NCBI RefSeq assembly: GCF_028613635.1
Contig: NZ_JAQRMY010000001.1
Span: 784,330-848,329 of the forward strand
Direction: 5' to 3'
Source: Devosia sp. ZB163
Lineage (GTDB): Bacteria > Pseudomonadota > Alphaproteobacteria > Rhizobiales > Devosiaceae
DNA: 64,000 bases
This document shows, piece by piece, positions 54,001-63,097 of the stretch. The notes under the pieces are model-generated. The model was not told the origin of the DNA. It saw nothing but the letters and a program-made list of their open reading frames with translations, and did no database searches. The translations under genes and the position numbers were made by a program. Position 1 is the first letter of the stretch, and every line of letters begins with the position of its first letter.

Positions 54001-54016
54001 TAGTGCGTGAATGTAG

Positions 54017-54055
54017 ATGCCGTTCCCGTTTCACCGCGGGGACGGCATTTGCTTT
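54017..54055. terminator. Terminator between convergent SH3 and hybrid kinase genes
   Basis: ATGCCGTTCCCG (54017-54028) and CGGGGACGGCAT (54037-54048) form a 12-bp stem with one wobble pair, followed on the plus strand by TTGCTTTT. It is positioned to end the SH3 gene transcript. Confidence 0.8.
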
Positions 54056-55993
54056 TCAGTGCGCCGTGGTGGTGGCCCGGACGCTGCGGGCAAGGATGCG
54101 CGCGAGGTCGGCCTGGGAAAACGGCTTGGGTAGCCGCGGCAGGTGGTTGGCGGCCCCCGGCGGCAGGTCGGCATAGCCCGTGGCGAGCACGATCGGCACA
54201 TCCGGCCAGCGTTCGGCAATGACCTTGGCGAGCTCCGATCCGCTCATTTGCGGCATGGACTGGTCGGTGATGACCAGGTCCACCGCTTCCTGTTCGAGCT
54301 TCTCGATGGCCTCGCGCCCGGAAACGGCGTCGATGACCCGGTGCCCCATGTCCTCCAGCATTGCCTGGGTGTTCATGAGCACGAGCGCGTCATCGTCCAC
54401 GGCGAGCACGACGAGCGGCCGCTCAGCCGCTTCGTCGTAGGTGGGCTCCGCAGCCGGAGCCGGCACGACGGCGGCGTCTTCCGCCACCGGCAGCCAGATG
54501 CTTGCGGTCGTGCCTTCTCCGCACTTGCTCTCCAGCGTCAGCCGGCCTCCCGATTGCTCGGCGAGGCCGTGCACCATGGAGAGGCCGAGGCCGGTCCCCT
54601 TGCCCACCCCTTTGGTGGTGAAGAAGGGCTCGGTCGCCTTGGCCAGCGTCTCGGCGTCCATGCCCTCGCCGCTGTCGACGACGAGCAGCCGCACGTAGCG
54701 GCCGGGTGGCAGCACGTCGTCCTCGCGCCCGCTGAGCGTCTCCTCCCTGGCCGACATGATGAGCGTGCCGCCATTGGGCATGGCGTCGCGCGCGTTGACG
54801 GCGAGATTGACGATGGCCGTCTCGAGCTGCAACGGATCGGTGAGCACCGGCGGCAGCCCCGGCGGGAACTCGCTGCGGATGCTGACTTGCGAGCCGAGCG
54901 TACGCTGCAGCAGTTCGGTGAGGTTGATGGCGAGCTTGTCGACCTCGGTCGGGCCCATGTTGAGGTCCTGTCGCCGCGCGTAGGAGAGCAGCCGCGAGGT
55001 CAGCGCGGCGCCGCGCTTGGCGCCATCGACGGCGTTGCCGATGAGCTTTTCGAGCTGCCGGTCGGGCGGGAGCCGTTTCTTGGCCAGCTCGAGGCTGCCG
55101 AGGATCGCGGTCAGCAGGTTGTTGAAATCATGCGCTATGCCGCCGGTCAGCTGGCCGATGGCCTCGAGCTTCTGGGCCTGGAACAGCTGCTCGCGGGTGC
55201 GCTCGAGCTGGTCCTGAGCCTTGGCCCGCTCGGTGACGTCGCGCGTGATCTTGGCGAAGCCGAGCAACTCGCCCCTCTCGTCACGGATGGCGTCGATAAC
55301 GACATGGGCGAGGAATCTCGTGCCGTCCTTGCGGACGCGCCAGGCCTCTTTCTCGAACCGCCCCTCGCGGCGGGCGATTTCGAGCGCCTGCTGCGGCGCG
55401 CCGGCTGCGCGGTCCTCGGGGGTGTAGAACTGCGAGAACGAATGGCCGACGATCTCGTCGTGGGTGTAGCCCTTGATGCGTTCGGCGCCCGGGTTCCAGT
55501 TGGTGACGAGGCCCTCGGGCGACAGCATGTAGAGGGCATAGTCGGTGACGCCGTTGACGAGCCGGCGGAACTGCTCCTCGCTGTCGCCGAGCGCCTGCTG
55601 GGCCGCCCGCCGCTCGGTCAGGTCGCGCGTGACCTTGGCGAAGCCGACAAGCTGTCCGTCCGACGCGAGGACCGCATCGACGACCGCATTGGCCCAGAAC
55701 TGCGTGCCGTCCTTGCGGACGCGCCAGCCCTCGCTCTCATAGCGCCCGGTTGCCGCGGCCGCCGCGAGCGCCCGTTCCGGCAGGCCGGCGGCGCGATCCT
55801 CGGGCGTGTAGAAGTCGGCAAAGCTCCGCCCCAACGCCTCGGCCTCGGTATAGCCCTTGAGGCGCTGGGCGCCGGCGTTCCAGCTGGTGATCCGTCCATC
55901 GGGCGCCAGCATGTAGATGGCGTAGTCGGTGATGGCATCGAGCAACAGCCGCAACCGTCCCTCTTCAGACAGGGACGCTTCCAGACGATCCAT
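54056..55993 (-). CDS. Hybrid sensor histidine kinase with two PAS domains and a receiver
   Basis: A 645-residue soluble protein. PAS1 (about 10-130) and PAS2 (about 140-260) are close paralogues; both contain [10 protein letters not shown] and WRVRKDGT, so they arose by tandem duplication. HisKA carries His288 in [14 protein letters not shown]. HATPase has the N-box region [14 protein letters not shown] and [13 protein letters not shown]-terminal receiver carries [11 protein letters not shown] and the phospho-acceptor in [13 protein letters not shown]. With no membrane segment it should sense an intracellular ligand, perhaps light or redox; the flavin cysteine motif of LOV domains is not seen. 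Confidence 0.92.
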   Translation of the reverse strand: MDRLEASLSEEGRLRLLLDAITDYAIYMLAPDGRITSWNAGAQRLKGYTEAEALGRSFADFYTPEDRAAGLPERALAAAAATGRYESEGWRVRKDGTQFWANAVVDAVLASDGQLVGFAKVTRDLTERRAAQQALGDSEEQFRRLVNGVTDYALYMLSPEGLVTNWNPGAERIKGYTHDEIVGHSFSQFYTPEDRAAGAPQQALEIARREGRFEKEAWRVRKDGTRFLAHVVIDAIRDERGELLGFAKITRDVTERAKAQDQLERTREQLFQAQKLEAIGQLTGGIAHDFNNLLTAILGSLELAKKRLPPDRQLEKLIGNAVDGAKRGAALTSRLLSYARRQDLNMGPTEVDKLAINLTELLQRTLGSQVSIRSEFPPGLPPVLTDPLQLETAIVNLAVNARDAMPNGGTLIMSAREETLSGREDDVLPPGRYVRLLVVDSGEGMDAETLAKATEPFFTTKGVGKGTGLGLSMVHGLAEQSGGRLTLESKCGEGTTASIWLPVAEDAAVVPAPAAEPTYDEAAERPLVVLAVDDDALVLMNTQAMLEDMGHRVIDAVSGREAIEKLEQEAVDLVITDQSMPQMSGSELAKVIAERWPDVPIVLATGYADLPPGAANHLPRLPKPFSQADLARILARSVRATTTAH

Positions 55994-56075
55994 GCTTTAC
56001 CCCCAAGTGCGCGCGATTGTGCGCAACCTGACGCAAACGTCGATTCTGCCGGTTGGTTCCAGCGGTTTCCGCGAT

Positions 56076-56732
56076 TCAGCCGAGCATCTCCAGCACCTGC
56101 TCGTCGCCGAGCTGGCCGAAATGCTGGTAGTGGAGGCTGACGGCGATGAAGGGCTCGGGTGTCCGGAGGCAGATGAACTGGTCGGCCTCCTGCGACAGGC
56201 TCTCGACGACATCCGCCGGGGCGACGGGAACGGCGAGGATGACCTGACGCGCGCCCCGCTGGCGCGCGGCCCGGATGGCGACGCGCGCCGTGTTGCCGGT
56301 CGCGACGCCATCATCGACGATGATGCAGTCGCGCCCCGCAAGGGGGATTGGCTCCCGGCCGCCGCGCCACAGCAGCCGGCGTCGCTCGATCTCCTCGATC
56401 TGGCGCGCCTGTTCGGCCTCGAGATAGCCCTCCGGCGGGTGGACGAGACTCAGCACCTCCTCGCTCACCACCATCTGGGGATGCTCGCTGCACTCAGCCA
56501 CGGCACCGAGGCCATACTCGGCATGGCCCGGCGCGCCGATCTTGCGCACCAGCAGCAGGTCGAGCTCGGCGCCGAGCGCCGTCGCCACTTCCCGCGCCAC
56601 CGGCACGCCGCCACGCGGCAGCGCGAGGACAAGGGGATTTTCGAGCTTGAGCGAGGCGAGGGGTTCGACGAGCGCGCGGCCGGCCTCGCGCCGGTCGAGA
56701 AAGCTCGGTCCATGCTGGGCAAGAGGGGACAT
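56076..56732 (-). CDS. Phosphoribosyltransferase family protein
   Basis: A 218-residue protein starting MSPLAQHGPSFLDRREAGRA with GGGAGG upstream. The PRPP loop is CIIVDDGVATGNTARVA, preceded by LALPRGGVPVAREVA and VRKIGAPGHAEYGLGAV. This subgroup of putative phosphoribosyltransferases is often found near stress genes; its substrate is unknown. A frame extending to 56936 adds an implausible Ser/Arg-rich N-terminus. Confidence 0.9.
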   Translation of the reverse strand: MSPLAQHGPSFLDRREAGRALVEPLASLKLENPLVLALPRGGVPVAREVATALGAELDLLLVRKIGAPGHAEYGLGAVAECSEHPQMVVSEEVLSLVHPPEGYLEAEQARQIEEIERRRLLWRGGREPIPLAGRDCIIVDDGVATGNTARVAIRAARQRGARQVILAVPVAPADVVESLSQEADQFICLRTPEPFIAVSLHYQHFGQLGDEQVLEMLG

Positions 56733-56826
56733 CGGAAGGCCTCCCTTGGGCGGCGCGGCTGCGGGCCGCGCGCCTCTCCGATGAACGTTCCCGCCCGCGC
56801 AAGGTTTCATCGGGCAGGCTGAAGGA

Positions 56827-58218
56827 TCAGGCGGGGCCGATCGCCGGGATGCGGAGGAGCTGGCCGACGAAGACCTTGTCCGGGTCGTGCAGGACGTCGC
56901 GGTTGGCATCGAAGATGTGCGTCCAGTTCGCGGCATCCTGGTAGTACTTGACCGCCAGCGCCCCCAGGGTCTCGTCGCGCTCCACCGTGTGCCAGGCGAT
57001 GAGGTTGACCGGCGGCGTCACGCCGATACCCAGTTCGGCCGCGTCCAGGCGGTCGAGGACATCCGCGACGAGCGTAAGCGTCTTCGGACGATACGCCGCC
57101 TTCTCCGGCAGCTCACTGGCCGGGCGATGCCAGCGGCGCCGGGCGGAGAGGCTGACCTGGTGCAACTGGTCGGGTCCGGGCGAGCGGTCTGCCACCGGCA
57201 GGCGGCCGATGATGAAGTTGACCGGGTCGTACCACTTGGCCTTGCTCGTCGAGTTGACCAATGGCTCCTTGTCGTCCGGCTTGAGGCTGTAGAGCATCGA
57301 GCCCGGCGCCGTGTCGAAGCGCAGCCCCGCCGCGCGCGCTCCCTCCCAGATCCACTCCAGTGCCTGGTCGGCGAGGCCGCGGACGTCGCCGCCGCCGCCG
57401 GTCGAGCCGTGGTTGCCGGGGAACCAGACCTGCTGGTAGGGCGCATCGAGGGCATCGGGCTCGAAGCCTCGCGCCCGGTTGAGCTCGGGCAGGTTCTCCC
57501 ACAGGGTCGGGCTGAAGTCCTTCTTGCGCTCGTCGATCGAGACGGCGTGGCGCGCGCTCTGGATGAAGGGGCTGAGGTCGCAATCGTGGAACTGGTATTC
57601 CCGGTTGGCGAGTGAGGCGCCCAGGACATAGCCCGGCACGCCCAGCGCACCCACCGTGTCCCAGATGCCGACATAGCGTATGCTGAGCAGCGGGCTCTGG
57701 CCCTTGCGGTACTTGCCGTCGGGCTGGGCCGCCCGCCATTCGTCCTCCGCCTCCGAGATGCAGACATCGGGGCAGTTTTCCGCCCGGTAGTGCATCATGG
57801 CGAGCCGGAACTCGTCGGTGACCGGCTTGGGGCGCGAGCGGTAGCTCTGCATCATCTGGTTGACGAGGCCGACGCGGCTCCGCGCCAGGATCCCGCAATT
57901 GGCGATGAGCCCGGCAAACGACCGCGCTGTGAACGCGCCGCGCGAGAAGCCGAAGATGTAGATCTCGTCGCCCGGCGTGTGGTTGAACACGAGGAAGCGA
58001 TACGCGTCGTTCAGGTTCTTCTCGATGCCCCGCCCGAACATGCCGCCGCGGAACTTCTCGCCCTTCTCGGTGCCGACGCCCTCGTCGTAGTAGATCAGCT
58101 GCGCCGTTTCGCCGGCGAGCGGCAGCACGCTCTCGGCCGTGAACAGCACGTTGGTCGGATGTGGCGCATCGATCCGGTTCCAGCTGCCGTCGAAGCAGAA
58201 GACCAGCCGCTTCATCAT
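56827..58218 (-). CDS. DUF2235 (Tle1-like) alpha/beta hydrolase with C-terminal LysM
   Basis: A 463-residue protein. The DUF2235 domain (1 to about 370) begins RLVFCFDGSWN, carries the nucleophile Ser92 in FGFSRGAFTARS, an acid candidate in VGIWDTVGALG and His in VWFPGNHGSTGGGG. These are the marks of the Tle1 phospholipase group. A C-terminal LysM domain (about 410-460) reads WHTVERDETLGALAVKYYQD then VFVGQLLRIP. No signal peptide is visible and no type VI secretion genes are nearby. The LysM suggests peptidoglycan or chitin-like binding if exported. MM start: either ATG is possible. Confidence 0.87.
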   Translation of the reverse strand: MMKRLVFCFDGSWNRIDAPHPTNVLFTAESVLPLAGETAQLIYYDEGVGTEKGEKFRGGMFGRGIEKNLNDAYRFLVFNHTPGDEIYIFGFSRGAFTARSFAGLIANCGILARSRVGLVNQMMQSYRSRPKPVTDEFRLAMMHYRAENCPDVCISEAEDEWRAAQPDGKYRKGQSPLLSIRYVGIWDTVGALGVPGYVLGASLANREYQFHDCDLSPFIQSARHAVSIDERKKDFSPTLWENLPELNRARGFEPDALDAPYQQVWFPGNHGSTGGGGDVRGLADQALEWIWEGARAAGLRFDTAPGSMLYSLKPDDKEPLVNSTSKAKWYDPVNFIIGRLPVADRSPGPDQLHQVSLSARRRWHRPASELPEKAAYRPKTLTLVADVLDRLDAAELGIGVTPPVNLIAWHTVERDETLGALAVKYYQDAANWTHIFDANRDVLHDPDKVFVGQLLRIPAIGPA

Positions 58219-58315
58219 CGCCTCCTCCTTGTGGGAAATGCGAAGGTGAAGCCGCGGAGCTCCGAGCGAAATCCGGGACAGTACGATAGGGAACGACCCG
58301 GATGCTCCAAAAGGA

Positions 58316-58337
58316 AAGGGCCGGTTCCCCGGCCCTT
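58316..58337 (-). terminator. Terminator of aqpZ
   Basis: AAGGGCCGG-TTCC-CCGGCCCTT is a perfect 9-bp stem. On the minus strand it is followed by TCCTTTTGG, about 30 bases past the aqpZ stop. Confidence 0.8.
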
Positions 58338-58365
58338 CCTCACGCGACGTCTTGGGCGGATGTGC

Positions 58366-59082
58366 TTACTCGACCTGCCCGATATTGGCGGGCGTCTCGC
58401 TCGGGGAAAGCACGAACTTCCAGATCGCGGCACCGATCGCGGCGCCGACCAGCGGCGCGACGATGAACAGCCAGACCTGCCCGAGCGCCCCGTTCTGCGC
58501 AAAGATCGCAGCGGCGATCGAGCGGGCCGGGTTGACCGAGGTATTGGTCACCGGGATCGAGATCAGGTGGATAAGCGTAAGCGCCAGCCCGATGGGGATC
58601 GGCGCGAACCCGGCCGGCACCACGCGGGCCGTCGAGCCGAGGATGACGATGACGAAGAACGCGGTCAGCACGATTTCGGCCACGAGGCAGGCAAGCAGGC
58701 CATAGCCACCCGGCGACAGCGCGTCATAGCCGTTCGAGGCGAAACCTCCGGCCTGGAAGCCCGCAGTACCCGAGGCGATGACGTACAGCACGGCTGCGCC
58801 GGCAATGCCGCCCACCAGCTGCGCAGCCCAGTAGGGCACCAGGTCCTTGTACTCGAACCGTCCGGCCACCGCGAGGCCGAGCGAGACGGCCGGATTGAAG
58901 TGACCGCCCGAAATCCCGCCCACGGCGTAGGCCATGGTGAGCACGGTGAGGCCGAAGGCAAGGGAGACGCCCATAAAGCCAATTCCCACCTCGGGGAAGC
59001 CGGCGGCGAGGACCGCGCTGCCGCAGCCGCCGAATACAAGCCAGAAAGTGCCGAATGCTTCGGCGGATAAACGTCTGAACAT
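58366..59082 (-). CDS. aqpZ: Aquaporin Z
   Basis: A 238-residue, six-helix water channel. Both NPA half-helices are present ([11 protein letters not shown] and [10 protein letters not shown]), and the selectivity-filter Arg follows the second NPA. Start [16 protein letters not shown] at 59082; an in-frame ATG at 59100 is less family-like. It mediates osmotic water flux across the inner membrane. A terminator follows. Confidence 0.95.
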   Translation of the reverse strand: MFRRLSAEAFGTFWLVFGGCGSAVLAAGFPEVGIGFMGVSLAFGLTVLTMAYAVGGISGGHFNPAVSLGLAVAGRFEYKDLVPYWAAQLVGGIAGAAVLYVIASGTAGFQAGGFASNGYDALSPGGYGLLACLVAEIVLTAFFVIVILGSTARVVPAGFAPIPIGLALTLIHLISIPVTNTSVNPARSIAAAIFAQNGALGQVWLFIVAPLVGAAIGAAIWKFVLSPSETPANIGQVE

Positions 59083-59554
59083 AACGCTAGCCCCTATCAA
59101 AGGATGTTCCCACGCTCAGAGCGTTAGGCGCACTCGCGGCCTGCGTGAATCGCACCTTCGGTGTTTTGCACCGTTGTTGTTGGGTTCGGAGCGAATTCGA
59201 GAGCACCTCGCGCCATGCCTCGCCGACAGGCAAAAGCGGTCAATATGTGCGTTTGAGGACAGAATGCGGCGTGCCGGAAGTCAAATTCACCATAGGCTCG
59301 ATCCGAATAGTTCTATTTCGTACACAATAATAGTGCCATTTCGTACGGAAGTAATACCAATGTATCTGTATCGGTACGACAGTTTTAACGGGGAAACATC
59401 GTAACCAGCCGCTTACCATGCATTGTCAGTCTGATGTTGGTCGTGGTCTTATACTTATGTAGACGCGATTCGAGGGTAGGGGGATGAGCCCCGCTACCTA
59501 CTGACGCCGGCGGCAATCGGCCTCAGCTTTGGTTTGCTGTCATCAGGTGGCAAA
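59083..59554. other. A+T-rich divergent promoter region between aqpZ and the FixJ-like gene
   Basis: About 470 bases with no convincing gene, distinctly A+T-rich at 59280-59460. It contains two direct copies of ATTTCGTAC (59315-59323 and 59338-59346), followed by the related inverted CGGTACGA at 59372-59379. A tiny frame (59360-59404, 14 codons, MYLYRYDSFNGETS) could be a leader peptide, but there is no further support. Confidence 0.5.
59315..59346. promoter_or_regulatory. Direct repeat ATTTCGTAC x2
   Basis: Two identical 9-mers start 23 bases apart within the A+T-rich divergent region, upstream of the FixJ-like regulator gene. It is a candidate binding site; the cognate factor could be the adjacent regulator itself, which is speculation. 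Confidence 0.4.
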
Positions 59555-60211
59555 GTGGATAGGCTTGCGGACTCCATCCCCTATCGTCCCTACCTCAACC
59601 GGGACCGATTGATTTACATCACCCATCCCGACCCCAAGGTGGGCAAGGGCCTCTGCGACGAGTTCATCGCCCAGGGCTTCCAGGTCTCGATGGTGCCCGA
59701 TACGACCGGGCTGACCCGCCTGATGACCCTCAGGCGCCCCGACCTCGTGCTGCTTCCGCTCTGCGACGATGCGGGCGAGCTCACCAGGACGCTCGAGGCT
59801 CTCGACGCGATACGCGCCCAGCACCTGGGCATTCACGCCTTCCTCCTCGCGCCGCCGAACGTGCGCGCCGAAATGGTGGTGGCGGCGATGAAGCGCGGCG
59901 CCACCTCGGTCTTTTCTCCGCCATACGCTCCGGTGGAACTGGCGGTGGCGGCGCAGGACGTGTTCCGCGGCGACATCCATGTCGAGCAATCCAAGGACGG
60001 TCCCTCGACAGTCACGGTCCGCGGCTTCGGCACGCTCACCTACCGGGAGCGGCAGATCCTGCAATATGTCGTCAGCGGCCGCACCAACAAGGAGATCGCC
60101 GTCGATCTGGGGCTCTCCTACCGCACGGTGGAGGTCCATCGCCGGCACATCATGGAAAAGATCGGCGCCCGCAACACCGCCGAACTGGTCCGCCTCGCCA
60201 TCGAAAGCTGA
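59555..60211 (+). CDS. FixJ/LuxR-type response regulator with degenerate receiver
   Basis: A 218-residue protein from the GTG at 59555 (AGGTGG upstream); a TTG at 59534 is an alternative. The N-terminal half has a receiver-like alternation of strands and helices, but where the phospho-acceptor Asp should follow the third strand it reads RPDLVLLPLCDD, with Pro in the key position. The C-terminal LuxR HTH is FixJ-like: LTYRERQILQYVVSGRTNKE, then LGLSYRTVEVHRRHIMEKIG. It is probably a transcription factor not controlled by classical phosphorylation. Confidence 0.85.
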   Translation: MDRLADSIPYRPYLNRDRLIYITHPDPKVGKGLCDEFIAQGFQVSMVPDTTGLTRLMTLRRPDLVLLPLCDDAGELTRTLEALDAIRAQHLGIHAFLLAPPNVRAEMVVAAMKRGATSVFSPPYAPVELAVAAQDVFRGDIHVEQSKDGPSTVTVRGFGTLTYRERQILQYVVSGRTNKEIAVDLGLSYRTVEVHRRHIMEKIGARNTAELVRLAIES

Positions 60212-60420
60212 TCGCACGGAAACGCCCCGGTGGGTTGCACGACCGGGGACCACGTGGCGCCAGTCCTGGCGCCGCCTGCACCACCGGCTCATCCTGCGTC
60301 ATGCCGTCCGGCTCCGGACGGCTCGGGATGATGCCGGTGGTTCGCGTTTCGGCCGGCGGGTTGACATCAGACACCGCGCGCCGCGACCCTGCCGCCCGCA
60401 GTGGGAGCGGAGGGGCCGGA

Positions 60421-61137
60421 GTGAGCGAGGAAATCGACCTGCCCGGCGGGCAAATCAACACGGTCGTGCGGGTTGGGGACACGGTGCGCCGCACCCTGCG
60501 CTGGGATCGCGCCCAGCAGCATGATCTGCTCCGGCATCTCGAAGGCGTCGGCTTCGAAGGCGCCCCGCGCTTCCTCGGTCTCGATGCCGAGGGGCGCGAA
60601 ACGCTGACCTTTCTGCCCGGCCACGTCCCCTACGATACCGGCGGCTTCACGGACGCCCAGCTCGCCGCGGCCGCGCGCCTGCTGCGCCGCTACCACGATG
60701 CGACGACGGGCTTTGCCCCGGTCAGGGAGGCCGGGGCCGAGGTCATGTGTCACAACGACTGGACGCCGGCCAACACGGTCTTCGCCGATGGCATGCCCTA
60801 CGGCATGATCGATTTCGACACCGCCGCACCGGGCACGCGGCTCTGGGACCTCGCCTACAGTGTGTGGACCTGGCTGGACCTCGGCGATCCGGACTACACC
60901 GGGGCCGAGCAGCGCCGCCGCATCGGTCTCTTCCTTGCGGCCTACGGCCATCCCGACTGCACGCTGCAGCATGTCGCCGGATACCTGCCCACGCGCCAGG
61001 CGGGCGTCGTGCGCTGGGCGCGCCAGTGGGGCATGGCGGCAGGGGCCGAATGGGCAATGAACGCGATGGAATGGACGCTCGAGCACGTCACCGAGCAGGT
61101 CCACCTCAACGGGCGCCCGCCCATCGACCGGCCCTAG
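60421..61137 (+). CDS. Aminoglycoside phosphotransferase-family kinase
   Basis: A 238-residue kinase-like protein with a GTG start at 60421 preceded by GGAGGGG. The catalytic loop is VMCHNDWTPANTVF (HxDxxxxN) and the metal-binding segment is GMIDFDTAAPG. The N-lobe is short. Members of this family phosphorylate aminoglycosides, choline, sugars or homoserine; nothing here shows resistance. Its TAG stop overlaps that of the convergent transglycosylase gene in a CTAG at 61134-61137. Confidence 0.88.
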   Translation: MSEEIDLPGGQINTVVRVGDTVRRTLRWDRAQQHDLLRHLEGVGFEGAPRFLGLDAEGRETLTFLPGHVPYDTGGFTDAQLAAAARLLRRYHDATTGFAPVREAGAEVMCHNDWTPANTVFADGMPYGMIDFDTAAPGTRLWDLAYSVWTWLDLGDPDYTGAEQRRRIGLFLAAYGHPDCTLQHVAGYLPTRQAGVVRWARQWGMAAGAEWAMNAMEWTLEHVTEQVHLNGRPPIDRP

Positions 61138-61718
61138 CGCAGGCCGGCTTCCTCGAGCAGACCCATGCGCTTGGCGTCGTAATAATAGCCGCGCGCGTAG
61201 AAGCGGACGGCGCTGTCCGAATTGTAGCCGCCCACCACATAGGCGCCGCGCAGGTACCTCACGGCGTACTTGAGGTTGGTGTCGGGATCGAGCAGGCCGG
61301 AGGCCTCGCCGCGATAGCCCATCGAACGGGCGGTATCGTGCCGGATCTGCATCAGCCCGTAATAGGGACCGTTGCGGGCACCGGCATTGTAGCCGCTTTC
61401 GCGCTTCACCAGACGGTGGATCAGCGAGGCCGGCACGCCGTAGACCATCGCGTACTTGGCGATGAGGCCGTCGACATTGCTCGGGGTGCGCGAGGGCGTC
61501 TCGACGAAGGCCAGCGGCACGAAGGGCTCGCCAGCCGCTTCTGCTTCCGGCGCACTCTCGGGCTCCGCCTCGACCGGGGCCACGGCCGCAACCTGCTGAA
61601 CCGGCGCCGGCTTGAAGGTCGGCAGCCCGGCCATCGAGCAGCCGGAAACCAGCACGGCAAGAGCCGGCACGGCAAGGGTCGCGCGCAACGCGCTGGTGTA
61701 AGAGAAGGCCCTCTGCAT
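61134..61718 (-). CDS. Lytic transglycosylase lipoprotein
   Basis: A 194-residue lipoprotein. The signal sequence ends in the lipobox LVSGC, and a Pro/Ala/Glu-rich linker follows. The SLT domain (about 80-185) has LIHRLVKRESGYNAGARNG with the catalytic Glu, then YYGLMQIRHDTARSMGY and AVRYLRGAYVVGG. It cleaves peptidoglycan glycan strands to 1,6-anhydro ends from the periplasmic face. Confidence 0.92.
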   Translation of the reverse strand: MQRAFSYTSALRATLAVPALAVLVSGCSMAGLPTFKPAPVQQVAAVAPVEAEPESAPEAEAAGEPFVPLAFVETPSRTPSNVDGLIAKYAMVYGVPASLIHRLVKRESGYNAGARNGPYYGLMQIRHDTARSMGYRGEASGLLDPDTNLKYAVRYLRGAYVVGGYNSDSAVRFYARGYYYDAKRMGLLEEAGLR

Positions 61719-61793
61719 GGACCTCCTCTTAACAGAGAGTTTTGGCGGGGGGAACCCGGGTGCCTCGCGCCAGTGCCTGGCGCGTGGATGGTG

Positions 61794-61820
61794 TCTCCCC
61801 GGGACTTCGCCCGGGGATCA
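61794..61820. repeat. Divergent palindromic repeat copy
   Basis: TCCCCGGGACTTCGCCCGGGGA is a diverged member of the GTCATCCCCGGG palindrome family, in the gap between the transglycosylase and oxidoreductase genes. Confidence 0.55.
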
Positions 61821-61837
61821 CAGTGTCGTTGGATTGG

Positions 61838-62950
61838 TCAGCTCGCCGCTGCCCGCGCGATCACCGACTGGCTGAGCGGCGCCGGCCGCTCGACCGGCGT
61901 CGTGATCTCGACGGACTGTCCGGTCTTTGCCGCCGTCTCGAAGGCCTCCATGACCTCGAGCACATGCAGCGCCAGGTCGCCCGAGGCGCGATGCGGCCGG
62001 TTCTCGAGGATGGCGTGGGCCATGTCGGCCAGCCCGAGCGAGCGGTAGCTGGTATCTGCATAGGGCAGCTTGGACGTCACCACCGTCCAGTCCTTCTCCG
62101 TCGCCGGGCGCGTCTTAAGTTCGCCCCCGAAATTGTTCGGGTCGGGCACGAGGACGCTGAGCGTCGAGCCATAGAGTTCGAACGGCAGGTGCGCGTGCGC
62201 GGGCACGTCGAAGCTCAGCGTCGCCTGGATGATGGCTCCGGACTTGAACTGCAGCAGCCCCGCAACGTGGGTGAAGACCTTGACCGGCATGGTCTGGCCC
62301 TTCCTGGGCTCGGAGTAGATCGGCCGCTCGAGTTGCGGCGTCGCCGCCATGGCCTGGACACGGGCCACCGGCCCGAGCAGGTTCACGAGGTCGGTGATGT
62401 AGTAGGGGCCCATGTCGAGCACCGGCCCGCCGCCGACGTCGTAGTAGAAGGCCGGATCGGGGTGCCAGCGTTCGTGCCCCGGGCAGGCGAAGAAGGCGGT
62501 GCCGCCCACCACGTCGCCCACCGCGCCGCTGTCGACCAGCGCCCGGGCCTCCTGGTGCGCGCCGCCCAGGAACGTATCGGGCGCCGAGCCGAGCCGCAGC
62601 CCGGCTGCCTTGGCCGCATCCGCAAGCTTCTTGCCTTCCGCAAAGGTGATGCCCAGCGGCTTTTCGGCATAGACGTGCTTGCCGGCGGCGATCGTCCTGA
62701 GCCCGACTTCGACATGGGCGCGCGGGATGGTGAGGTTGAGGATGATCTCGACCTTGGGGTCGGCGAGCAACGCATCGACCGGCACGGCCTTGAGGCCGAA
62801 CTCGGCGGCCTTCTTGTCGGCGATCTCGGGTCGCATGTCGGCGACGGCGATGATCTCGAGCACGGGGAAGTTGCGGATCGCCTTCAGATACTGGCTCGAG
62901 ATGTTCCCGCAGCCGATGATCCCGACGCCGACGCGGCGCTCTACGCTCAT
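61838..62950 (-). CDS. Gfo/Idh/MocA family oxidoreductase
   Basis: A 370-residue NAD(P)-dependent sugar-type dehydrogenase. The Rossmann motif VGIIGCGNISSQYL is at the N-terminus, followed by the conserved EKPLGITF with the catalytic Lys and the C-terminal sheet domain with DMGPYYITDLVNLLG. GGAGAG lies upstream of the ATG at 62950; in-frame starts further upstream are rejected. It probably acts on a sugar, inositol or glycoside. No matching transporter is adjacent. Confidence 0.92.
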   Translation of the reverse strand: MSVERRVGVGIIGCGNISSQYLKAIRNFPVLEIIAVADMRPEIADKKAAEFGLKAVPVDALLADPKVEIILNLTIPRAHVEVGLRTIAAGKHVYAEKPLGITFAEGKKLADAAKAAGLRLGSAPDTFLGGAHQEARALVDSGAVGDVVGGTAFFACPGHERWHPDPAFYYDVGGGPVLDMGPYYITDLVNLLGPVARVQAMAATPQLERPIYSEPRKGQTMPVKVFTHVAGLLQFKSGAIIQATLSFDVPAHAHLPFELYGSTLSVLVPDPNNFGGELKTRPATEKDWTVVTSKLPYADTSYRSLGLADMAHAILENRPHRASGDLALHVLEVMEAFETAAKTGQSVEITTPVERPAPLSQSVIARAAAS

Positions 62951-63097
62951 GAATCTCTCCATCCCTTGCGGCGGTTCGTTACCCCGATCCGCCAATTGCG
63001 GCACAGCATGGCGTGGTTCGGGGCCAAACTCCATAGCATTGAGGTACGTAACGCATCGGTTTCTTCCGTGTCGCGGGGCTGGTAAGAGCGGGGCCTC

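Noticed and set aside
58934..59404. 156-codon plus-strand frame across the aqpZ promoter
   Set aside because: It overlaps the 5' part of aqpZ antisense, has no ribosome site and its composition changes abruptly at the gene edge.
60240..60420. N-terminal extension of the APH-like kinase to 60235
   Set aside because: The GTG at 60421 has a strong GGAGGGG and fits the family; the extra 62 residues are Ser/Arg/Gly-rich and contain no motif.
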